A stretch of DNA of 64,000 nucleotides, from positions 1 through 64,000 of the forward strand of contig JBEEOW010000023.1 in the NCBI GenBank assembly GCA_041191405.1, in the 5' to 3' direction. Each line of letters starts with the position of its first letter. The first letter of the stretch is position 1. Origin of the DNA: JBEEOW01 sp041191405. Lineage in GTDB: Bacteria > Bacteroidota > Bacteroidia > Cytophagales > UBA9547. The notes below the pieces were generated by a model that ran no database searches, was not told the DNA's origin, and saw nothing but the letters and a program-made list of their open reading frames with translations. The position numbers were made by a program, and so were the translations under genes. Below are positions 1 through 8,200 of this stretch, one piece after another.

Positions 1-125
1 TATCGTAATTCATTTAAATATTCCAATTTTAACTCCTTGTAAATTACAAAATAGATTATTCAAAAAATATCGACATTGTGAAATAAATGATACTTTTGAA
101 ATAAGTTAGAAATGTGACAAAGTAG

Positions 126-464
126 AGTTATAATGAATATAATTGTAGTACCACAGATAGTATTTTAGTTGTTGATGTTTGCCCTCCAAGATTATTTGTT
201 CCAAATGCATTTACGCCTGGGCAAAATAAAAATAATATTTTTTTAGCCATGGGCAAATATTTCACTAACTATAGAATGCTCATTTTTAATAGATGGGGAG
301 AAATAATATTTGAGTCAACAAACCCAAATGAACAATGGGACGGTACATACAGAGGAGAAGAAATGCCAATTGGAGTATATCCTTGGATAGTAACTTATGA
401 AGGATTAGTTGAAAAATACAAAGGACCATATTTACAAAAGGGCTCTGTAACCTTAATTAGATAA
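126..464 (+). pseudogene. 3' remnant of a type B (gliding-motility/CHU_C) T9SS sorting-domain gene
   Basis: The frame is open from 126, just after a stop at 123-125, to the stop at 462-464, but the only in-frame ATG (249) lies in the middle of the domain. Translating from 126 gives a last Ig-like strand ending CSTTDSILVVDVCPP, then LFVPNAFTPG, and after the ATG the IFNRWGEIIFES and QWDGTYRG...MPIGVYPW blocks, closing with KGSVTLIR. This is the classical type B sorting domain of T9SS cargo, which normally sits at the end of very large adhesins. About 110 codons remain. Upstream sequence (1-125) has no continuing frame, so I read this as a decayed or truncated gene rather than a 71-residue protein. 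A frameshift in a gene starting left of the window is the alternative. Confidence 0.72.
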
Positions 465-466
465 GA

Positions 467-724
467 ATGAGTTCTACCCTAAGAATAATTATTAGTCTAG
501 GTTTATTAACATTGTTAATGAACTGCAACACTATGCCTCCTGCTAAAAGTCAAAACTTTAATCAAAACCAATCAAATCAAATAATAGAAAAAAACGTACG
601 AAATAAAAATAAAAGAGAAAGGCACAAAGAAAAGGTTAGAAAAGAAGAAACAAAAAAGTCAGAGGAAGATAAAAAAAACAAGAAAACAAAATTCAACAAA
701 ATACCAAAGTTTGATTTTTATTAG
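467..724 (+). CDS. Small Lys/Glu-rich lipoprotein, unknown function
   Basis: An 85-residue protein starting two bases after the preceding stop codon. Residues 1-20 form a lipoprotein signal ending in the lipobox LLMNC (Cys at 20), so the mature protein should be lipid-anchored. The rest is low complexity: an Asn/Gln stretch (about residues 29-45) and then a highly charged Lys/Glu/Arg run (about 45-80) with no cysteine and no hydrophobic core, probably disordered or helical. No family is recognised. Its tight coupling to the sorting-domain remnant suggests it was once the downstream partner of a surface-protein gene. ATG is the only reasonable start. Confidence 0.55.
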   Translation: MSSTLRIIISLGLLTLLMNCNTMPPAKSQNFNQNQSNQIIEKNVRNKNKRERHKEKVRKEETKKSEEDKKNKKTKFNKIPKFDFY

Positions 725-963
725 ATATTCATTCATGTTTAATCATATAGTAATTCATACAATAAATTGTAACTAGATTAGTAAAGAATATATATTTAAT
801 GAAGAAATTTTTATTGTGAACTAAAAAACAAATTGTAGTCTTTTTTTGTGCTTTAACTAACTCAATCATCAAAATTTTGTGAATACTATTGATTCAAATC
901 ACCTTTTTTAAAGAAAATAATACTTATTATTGTAATCTAACAATATCATTAAATTTCAATAAT

Positions 964-3228
964 ATGGCAACGGTTATTCGTAAGGAAGATGCACTCAATT
1001 ACCATCAAAATGGTCAACCTGGTAAAATAGAGGTAGTACCTACCAAAATGCTTAGTACTCAGCACGATTTGGCGCTGGCATATTCTCCCGGTGTAGCCGA
1101 ACCTTGTATTGAAATCAGTAATAATATTGAAGATGTTTATAAATACACTGCCAAAGGTAATTTGGTAGGTGTAATTACAAATGGTACTGCAGTGTTGGGT
1201 TTGGGCAATATTGGTCCTGATGCTTCAAAACCTGTAATGGAAGGTAAAGGCGTTTTATTCAAAAAATTTGCTGGTATCGACTGTTTTGATATTGAAATTA
1301 ACTGTACCGACCCCGAACAGTTTGTTCAAATAGTACAATCGCTTGAACCTACTTTTGGTGCCTTAAATTTAGAGGACATTAAAGCTCCTGAATGTTTTTA
1401 CATTGAAACAGAGCTTAAAAAACGCATGAATATTCCGGTAATGCACGACGACCAACATGGTACTGCCATAATATCAAGTGCTGCCTTAATCAACGCCTTA
1501 GAAATTGCCCATAAAAATATTGAAGAAGCCAAATTTGTTATCTCTGGTGCTGGTGCTGCGGCTATTGCTTGTACAAAATTGTATGTAAGCTTAGGTGCTA
1601 AGCCTGAAAACATTGTAATGATGGACAAAGATGGCATTATTCGCAAAGACCGTGAAAACCTTCACCCTAGCCATGTTCCTTTTGCAACTAGTAGAGATTT
1701 GAATTCTCTTGCTGAGGCTATTGTTGGTGCAGATGTATTTTTAGGCTTATCAGTTGGCGGCATTTTAAAACCAGAAATGGTAAAAACCATGGCAGCAACG
1801 CCAATCGTTTTTGCATTGGCAAACCCAAGTCCGGAAATTAGTTATGAAGAAGCCTCAGCAGCTCGTGAAGATATTATTTTAGCCACAGGACGAAGCGATT
1901 ATCCTAACCAAGTAAACAATGTATTAGGTTTCCCTTATATTTTTAGAGGAGCCTTAGATGTACGTGCAACAGAAATTAACGAGGCAATGAAATTAGCCGC
2001 TGTTCGTGCGATTGCAAATTTAGCAAAAGAACCTGTTCCTGAATTGGTTAGCAAAGCCTATGGTGACAATAAAATTTCATTTGGTAAATTTTATTTAATT
2101 CCAAAACCACTTGATAATAGATTAATTACAGCCATTTCGCCAGCGGTTGCTAAAGCTGCCATGGAAAGCGGTGTTGCAAAAGGTGCAATCACTAATTGGG
2201 ATGAATATGATAACATTCTGAAAAAGAGAATTGGTATAGACCAAAAGTTAATCAGTAACTTATCAAATATTGCTCGTAAAAATCCTAAAAAAGTAGTTTT
2301 TGCTGAAGGCGAACATTTTAAAGTGTTAAAAGCTGCGCAAATTGTGGTAGATGAAGGTATTGCTCAACCAATTTTATTAGGCAATAAAGAGACAATCCAC
2401 GCCATGGCGAATGAATATAACATTGAATTAGATGGCATTCAAATTATCGATTTAAGAGAAGATAAAAATAAGTTACAACAATATAGTGATTTACTTTTCA
2501 AAAAACGTCAGCGAAAAGGAATGACCTACGAATCAGCAAATAGAAACATTCAAGATTCAACCTATTTTGGTGCCATGATGGTTGAAATGGGTGAAGCTGA
2601 TGCTTTAATTTCTGGTTTGACCCAAGATTATGCGCATACTATTTTACCAGCTTTACATGTAATTGGTTTAGGGAAAGAAGTGTCGAGAGTAGCTGGTATG
2701 TATATGATTATCAACAAAAAAGGAACTTTCTTTTTTGCAGATACTACTGTAAACGTAAACCCAAGTGCAGAAGAATTAGTTGATATTATTGGTTTAACAG
2801 CTAAAGCCATTCGTAATTTTGATTTAGAACCACGCATTGCATTGGTTTCTTATTCAAACTTTGGTTCTGCCAAAGGCGAAGTGCCAGATAAATTACGCAA
2901 AGCCAAAGAATTAGCACAACGCAAATTCCCAGATTTATTGATAGAAGGCGACATTCAAGCCAACGTTGCCCTAGATACCACCATTCAACAAGAAAGTTAT
3001 CCATTTTCAGCATTGGCAGATAAAGGAGCAAACACACTTATATTCCCAGATTTACAATCAGGAAACATAGCCTACAAATTATTACAAGAAATTGGTGGAG
3101 CAGAAGCTATTGGCCCAATATTGATGGGAATGCGCAAACCAGTGCATGTTTTACAATTAGGTTGTTCTATCCGTGAAATAGTAAATATGACCGCTATTGC
3201 TGTGGTGGATGCACAGAGGTTAGGGTAA
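964..3228 (+). CDS. maeB: NADP-dependent malic enzyme with C-terminal phosphotransacetylase-like domain (MaeB type)
   Basis: Cytoplasmic enzyme that decarboxylates malate to pyruvate with reduction of NAD(P)+. Residues about 1-160 are the malic N-terminal domain (LAYSPGVAEPC, then FDIEINCTDPEQF, LEDIKAPECF, PVMHDDQHGTA, the metal- and substrate-binding stretch). Residues about 160-400 are the NAD(P)-binding domain with a SGAGAAA dinucleotide motif and FALANPSPEI. From about residue 435 to the end (KVVFAEGEH... to ...VNMTAIAVVDAQRLG) it has the phosphate acetyltransferase-like domain that is an allosteric acetyl-CoA-sensing module in MaeB proteins. Length (754 aa) is normal for the fusion family. 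The frame is open to a TTG at 889, but ATG 964 (MATVIRKEDAL) matches the family N-terminus, so I chose it. The gene is single, followed by a hairpin terminator. Confidence 0.96.
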   Translation: MATVIRKEDALNYHQNGQPGKIEVVPTKMLSTQHDLALAYSPGVAEPCIEISNNIEDVYKYTAKGNLVGVITNGTAVLGLGNIGPDASKPVMEGKGVLFKKFAGIDCFDIEINCTDPEQFVQIVQSLEPTFGALNLEDIKAPECFYIETELKKRMNIPVMHDDQHGTAIISSAALINALEIAHKNIEEAKFVISGAGAAAIACTKLYVSLGAKPENIVMMDKDGIIRKDRENLHPSHVPFATSRDLNSLAEAIVGADVFLGLSVGGILKPEMVKTMAATPIVFALANPSPEISYEEASAAREDIILATGRSDYPNQVNNVLGFPYIFRGALDVRATEINEAMKLAAVRAIANLAKEPVPELVSKAYGDNKISFGKFYLIPKPLDNRLITAISPAVAKAAMESGVAKGAITNWDEYDNILKKRIGIDQKLISNLSNIARKNPKKVVFAEGEHFKVLKAAQIVVDEGIAQPILLGNKETIHAMANEYNIELDGIQIIDLREDKNKLQQYSDLLFKKRQRKGMTYESANRNIQDSTYFGAMMVEMGEADALISGLTQDYAHTILPALHVIGLGKEVSRVAGMYMIINKKGTFFFADTTVNVNPSAEELVDIIGLTAKAIRNFDLEPRIALVSYSNFGSAKGEVPDKLRKAKELAQRKFPDLLIEGDIQANVALDTTIQQESYPFSALADKGANTLIFPDLQSGNIAYKLLQEIGGAEAIGPILMGMRKPVHVLQLGCSIREIVNMTAIAVVDAQRLG

Positions 3229-3242
3229 GGGTGTATTTAAGT

Positions 3243-3278
3243 AAGGCATCTCTTTGAGGGGATGTCTTCCTTTATTTT
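3243..3278 (+). terminator. Rho-independent terminator after maeB
   Basis: Ten-bp stem AAGGCATCTC (3243-3252) and GGGATGTCTT (3259-3268) with two G-U wobbles, a 6-nt loop, followed by CCTTTATTTT. It begins 15 bp after the maeB stop. Confidence 0.65.
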
Positions 3279-3335
3279 AAACTTAAATAAATGGTTCAAT
3301 TTTTGCCTTAAATTTTACGAATTAAAATATTGAGC

Positions 3336-3845
3336 ATGAATCCTGACAATGAAAAAATAATATTAAAAGCCACAATTTTTGATTTGAAATCTTTTTATGG
3401 ATATTTAGGGATTAATATAATTATATACCTTTTAAATTTATTGTTTAATTACACAGACTTACATCTACTTACTAAATTTACCTTTTTGTATACATTTTTC
3501 ATATATATATCAGCTATTGTTTTTCGAGATATTTACAGATATTCAGAATTTTATATTGATTGCAAAACTCTTACAATAAAAAATGTTGAGTGGTTTAAAT
3601 TTAAAACTAGAAAAATATTAATTAAAGACATTAAATATTTTCAATTTAGCATTCCCGAATATAGAGTCCCTCCGGGTATTCACATTACTAATATTAATAA
3701 TTCAAAAGAGCAAAACTTATTTATAACCTTTTACAATGAAGCAAGGGCTAAAGCCTTTATTGAAAAAGCTAAAAATATATTAAAAACCTACAAATTACAA
3801 AACCCAAAACCTGTAGATAAATATTCAGAATACAATGGATATTAA
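3336..3845 (+). CDS. Small two-helix membrane protein with a PH-like tail, unknown function
   Basis: A 169-residue protein. Two hydrophobic segments (about residues 18-38 and 46-66 from the ATG) form a membrane hairpin. The remainder looks like a beta-rich bacterial PH-type domain: YIDCKTLTIKN, then KFKTRKILIKDIKYF, then LFITFYNEARAKAFIEKA ending in a helix. The family assignment is only by pattern. A TTG lies two codons upstream in frame (3330), but ATG 3336 is more likely. The gene stands alone on the plus strand, convergent with the barrel gene to its right. It resembles in layout, not clearly in sequence, the larger protein at 11796-12995. Confidence 0.6.
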   Translation: MNPDNEKIILKATIFDLKSFYGYLGINIIIYLLNLLFNYTDLHLLTKFTFLYTFFIYISAIVFRDIYRYSEFYIDCKTLTIKNVEWFKFKTRKILIKDIKYFQFSIPEYRVPPGIHITNINNSKEQNLFITFYNEARAKAFIEKAKNILKTYKLQNPKPVDKYSEYNGY

Positions 3846-3970
3846 AATATTAACCAATGAAACAAAAAATAATATTCACCCAAACATTTTTACCATTTTT
3901 ATTTTATAGTTAGTCCAGCGTAAACTAACACTTCCCTCAGTGGCCGTATTTCAACTTCGCTTAGTATAAC

Positions 3971-4048
3971 ATTTTCGAGTTTCATTTACTCGAAAAATAG
4001 CATTTACGGTGGTTGGCGTAGTCAAAACCTTCGTAAATACTATTTTTC
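3971..4048. repeat. Intergenic palindromic element, copy 1
   Basis: Between convergent genes. Arm GAAAAATAGCATTTACG (3992-4008) and arm CGTAAATACTATTTTTC (4032-4048) are inverted copies of 17 nt with one mismatch, separated by 23 nt. A second hairpin overlaps the left arm: TTTTCGAGT (3972-3980) with ACTCGAAAA (3988-3996), so two mutually exclusive folds are possible. The outer arms share the pattern CGAAAAATA-NNN-TTTAC with the element at 14842-14900. The surrounding stretch 3846-4092 shows no gene. Confidence 0.55.
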
Positions 4049-4092
4049 ACTGTAAAATCATTGAACTAAATTTATATCATTATTGGTATTAC

Positions 4093-5103
4093 TTACAAAG
4101 CAAATCCGATTGTATAATTTAACTTAAACATAAAATTAGAGAAAATTCCTTCACTTTGAAATCTGCCGGGAATAAAACCTATTGACCAAATAGTGCTTGT
4201 CCATAAGTTATTATTGTATTGCTTATACATTGAAGTTGCAATTTCAGCACCAAACATACTTTGTTTGTCTCCACTAAATTTGTTAGGAATTGTAACCGAA
4301 GAATATTCATATTTCGATTTTTGATACATCATATAACTACTTACTCCATTAAGCATTGTTAAGAAATTGATGTCAATAAAATAAATTTTATTTTGGTAAG
4401 AAGTTTTTTTAGTTTTAAAATCTACTTCATAATTATGATTTCCTTGAAAACGAATACCAGTTTTCAAAATATATCTTGAGTTATCAGAAATAAAATACAT
4501 TGAATCAGAAAAAGAATCAGTATATGTTGATAAAACAGCTTTATTTGATTGATACATTCTAAAACCTAAATTTAAGCCAATTTTCTCACAATGTTCAATT
4601 TCTTTTTGAACTACATAATTGGTAGTGTATTGTCTATTTCCACTATAACTTGATTTACTATCTAATATAACACCCACATTTTTTTTCTTTGATTTACTAA
4701 AAAAATTAAATGTTCCTGTAACATCAATTACCTGTTGATAAGGTTTAGCTGTAGTATTGTTATATGATTCCAAATAGCCACCAGCATCTTCAGCTAAACT
4801 TCCTCTAGTTGCATAAAAAGAACGTGAATAATCACCTACAAATGTTAATTTATCATTTAATAAATATACTGCATTTAAATTTCCACTAAAAAACCAACGT
4901 AAACCTACATTATTAACTCCAAAACCCACATTAAGAAATGCTTTTTTGTCAATTTCTGCATTATTATCAAAAACCTTATAATCTATACTTGGTGCATTGT
5001 CAAAAGTTGCAGTTTCCCATTTTTCATCTTCTTTTGATTTATTATTTTGAGCAAAAAGAATAGTGCAAATAAACTGTAATAGTACAAGTAATTTTAATTT
5101 CAT
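4093..5103 (-). CDS. Predicted outer-membrane beta-barrel protein, unknown function
   Basis: A 336-residue protein with a clean signal peptide (residues 1-18, ending ...ILFAQ). The mature part is composed of alternating amphipathic strands rich in Tyr, Phe, Asn and Gly (for example FLNVGFGVNNVGLRWFFSG, LTFVGDYSRSFYATRG, KLNYTIGFAL), as expected for an outer-membrane barrel of roughly 12 to 14 strands. The final residues FAL differ slightly from the usual terminal Phe. No family is recognised. It is monocistronic, with a candidate promoter about 40 bp upstream and the terminator of the neighbouring phytase-like gene beyond that. Start is ATG at 5103; function cannot be deduced from neighbours. 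Confidence 0.65.
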   Translation of the reverse strand: MKLKLLVLLQFICTILFAQNNKSKEDEKWETATFDNAPSIDYKVFDNNAEIDKKAFLNVGFGVNNVGLRWFFSGNLNAVYLLNDKLTFVGDYSRSFYATRGSLAEDAGGYLESYNNTTAKPYQQVIDVTGTFNFFSKSKKKNVGVILDSKSSYSGNRQYTTNYVVQKEIEHCEKIGLNLGFRMYQSNKAVLSTYTDSFSDSMYFISDNSRYILKTGIRFQGNHNYEVDFKTKKTSYQNKIYFIDINFLTMLNGVSSYMMYQKSKYEYSSVTIPNKFSGDKQSMFGAEIATSMYKQYNNNLWTSTIWSIGFIPGRFQSEGIFSNFMFKLNYTIGFAL

Positions 5104-5142
5104 AATAGATTAGTTATTAATAAATATTTAAGATATGGTCTA

Positions 5143-5174
5143 CAATACTAGTAGTATTTTTATATAAAAACAAT
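5143..5174 (-). promoter_or_regulatory. Candidate Bacteroidota-type promoter for the barrel gene
   Basis: On the minus strand ATTG (5174-5171), 20 bp, then TAGTATTG (5150-5143). The known Bacteroidota consensus is TTTG at -33 and TAnnTTTG at -7 with about 19 bp between; each box has one mismatch. It would give a leader of about 30 nt before the ATG at 5103. Confidence 0.35.
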
Positions 5175-5211
5175 TTGTTCTTATTTTATTATTTCTAGGT
5201 TAAAACAAAAA

Positions 5212-5252
5212 AAACCTTTCTCCAATAAGCAAAACTTATCGAAGAAAGGTTT
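5212..5252 (-). terminator. Rho-independent terminator of the phytase-like gene
   Basis: Perfect 10-bp inverted repeat AAACCTTTCT (5212-5221) and AGAAAGGTTT (5243-5252), with an inner ATAAG/CTTAT stem. On the minus strand it is followed by a run of T. It lies 28 bp after the stop of the 5280-9740 gene. Confidence 0.8.
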
Positions 5253-5279
5253 ATAAAAAATAAAAATCAAAAATTAATA

Positions 5280-8200
5280 TTACTTAATAATTACCGCTTT
5301 GATTCTTGATTTTTGGGTTGATGTAGCCACTTGGATTACATACACACCTGATGATAAAGAAGCAGTATTTAATGTAACTTTTTGCTCACCAGCTGCAAGA
5401 GATTTTGTAATTGGAGCAATTACTTGATTTCCTTGATTATCTACTATAGATATTTCTACATTTTCGTTTTGCTCTAATGTAAATGAAACCGTAGCTGCAT
5501 CACCTGCTGGGTTTGGATATAAGCTAACACCTTCTAAAGTTGTACTATTACTTGGCTCTATAGAAGTTAATACTTGAGAAGCAGCATAAGTATCAGGGTT
5601 GAACAATTTTAACATTTGTCCACCTTCAACCAATTCACCAGGTATTGAATAGTGATTTTGATCCACAAATAAGAAGTTACCTGGACCTAAAATCTCTTCC
5701 ATATCAATGATTCCTGATGACTCTTCATCTTGATTAAATGGAGCAGTAGCTGCAATTCCAATATCTCCGTAACGTGCAGGATCGTGTTTAGCAATAATCT
5801 TCAAAGATTTATCTTTTGTAGAATATTGCCAAATTTTAGCATTGTGAGCAGCATTTCCTGGATCTTCTTGCATTAACACATGACCATAATTGTCAATTGT
5901 CATGTTATCTAACATGTTAACACCTTCTGTTCCATCTATTAACATATCAATTGTTCCTCCTAAATCAGGATTAGTGATATCTGTGAAGTTTAATCTCCAT
6001 AAACGGCTTCTTCCGATTTGAGCACCAACACCATCAGCTACTTGATCTAATCTATCAGTAGTTACAAAGTAGAATTTAGATGGGTCTTTTGGATCCCATT
6101 GACCATCTTCTGGACGAGAGAATGTAGTTGCAGCAGTTCCGCTTAAAGTAAATGCCGTACCTGAAGTAATGTTGGTAGCTCTTGTAGTAGAGTTTACAAT
6201 TTCTGCTGCACTTCCTGCTACATTGATAAACTTCAATGTTCCATTATTCAAACCAGCTTTATCAACTTCAGTTCCTGAGTTAGTTTTTGTACCAACATAC
6301 ACAGCTACTGAGTTAGCCATAATTCCTGTACCACCGTCGTTAGTTCCGATAACAACAGTTTTATCTTGTTCAAATGGACAAGCTATTAAATTTTCCCAAC
6401 CACCAACAGCAGTTAAACCTGAATTGTTTGTAGATAAGTTAAATTTACCTAATACATAAGAATTACCAGCGTTTGCACCAGTTGAAACGTGTCCAACAGT
6501 ATAACCGTTTGAACCACCTTCTTCACCATTCATAAAAATTCTTTCCATTGTTCCTAAACCAGTTTTTGCATTGTAATATGCAGACACTGCAGGCAGGTCA
6601 GCCGAACAGAAACGTTGGAAAGCATAAGTCATTGTTGATGCCTCATTTGCTTGGTTAGCTGTGTTCCAACCATAAACATTTTTAATTAAATCTTCTCCAG
6701 TTAAAACTGTTAAATCTGATTTATTAATTGTCCATTTTGAAACAAATGCGCCTTTTGCTCCATGAGCTCTTACTATACCTTTATCAGCACCTAACTCATG
6801 GTTTACTAAAAATGTAAATGTTCCATTTCCGTTATCATAAGCACCTGTACCATCAGCAATACCAACCATTTTGTAGTTGTTTACACCTACTGAATCACCT
6901 ACTGTTAACAATGATGTAAGTTTAACTCCTGGTTGAGTTGGTAATAAATATGGAGTAGCATTTGTACTTTTAGCAATACCTGCTGCTTTTCTGTATGCTG
7001 CATAAGTATCAGGATTAAAAAGTTTCAACATTTGTCCACCTTCAACTAATTCACCAGGTATTGAATAGTGATTCTGATCCACAAATAAAAAGTTTCCTGG
7101 ACCTAAAATCTCTTCCATATCAATAATTCCTGACGATTCTTCATCTTGATTAAATGGCGCAGTAGCTGCAATTCCAATATCACCATAACGAGCAGGATCA
7201 TGTTTAGCAATTACTTTAATTGAATCACCATTAATCGAATATTGCCAAATTTTAGCATTGTGTGCTGCATTTCCTGGATCCTCTTGCATTAATACATGAC
7301 CATAGTTGTCAATTGTCATATTATCTAACATGTTAACACCTTCTGTTCCATCTATTAATAAATCAATTGTTCCTCCTAAATCAGGATTAGTAATATCTGC
7401 GAAGTTTAATCTCCATAAACGGCTTCTTCCGATTTGAGCACCAACACCATCAGCTACTTGATCTAATCTATCAGTAGTTACAAAGTAGAATTTAGATGGG
7501 TCTTTTGGATCCCATTGTCCATCTTCTGGACGAGAGAATGTAGTTGCAGCAGTTCCGCTTAAAGTAAATGCTGTACCTGAAGTAATGTTGGTAGCTCTTG
7601 TAGTTGAGTTAGCAATTTCAGCCGCACTACCAGCTACATTGATAAATTTCAATACACCATTATTCAAACCAGCTTTTTCAACTTCAGTTCCTGTGTTAGT
7701 TTTTGTACCAACATACACAGCTACTGAGTTAGCCATAATTCCTGTACCACCGTCGTTAGTTCCGATAACTACAGTTTTATCTTGTTCAAATGGACAAGCA
7801 ATTAAGTTTTCCCAACCACCAACAGCAGTTAAACCTGAATTGTTTGTAGTTAAGTTAAATTTACCTAATACATAAGAATTACCTGCATTAGCACCAGTTG
7901 AAACGTGTCCAACAGCATAACCGTTTGAACCACCTTCTTCACCATTCATAAAAATTCTTTCCATTGTTCCTAAACCAGTTTTTGCATTGTAATATGCAGA
8001 CACTGCAGGAAGGTCAGCCGAACAGAAACGTTGGAAAGCATAAGTCATTGTTGATGCCTCATTTGCTTGGTTAGCTGTGTTCCAACCATAAACATTTTTA
8101 ATTAAATCTTCTCCAGTTAAAACTGTTAAATCTGATTTATTAATTGTCCATTTTGAAACAAATGCGCCTTTTGCTCCATGAGCTCTTACTATACCTTTAT

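Noticed and set aside
889..963. N-terminal extension of the malic enzyme from TTG 889
   Set aside because: The extra 25 residues do not resemble the family and ATG 964 gives the standard N-terminus.
5146..5153. Palindrome TACTAGTA upstream of several genes (also 11789-11796 and 62520-62527) as an operator
   Set aside because: In DNA of this composition two to three chance hits per 64 kb are expected, and it also occurs inside a coding region near 32245.
6169..7875. Paired plus-strand frames of 96 codons at 6169 and 7585
   Set aside because: They are mirror images of the two copies of the PhoX-like repeat and exist only because the minus-strand gene is duplicated.
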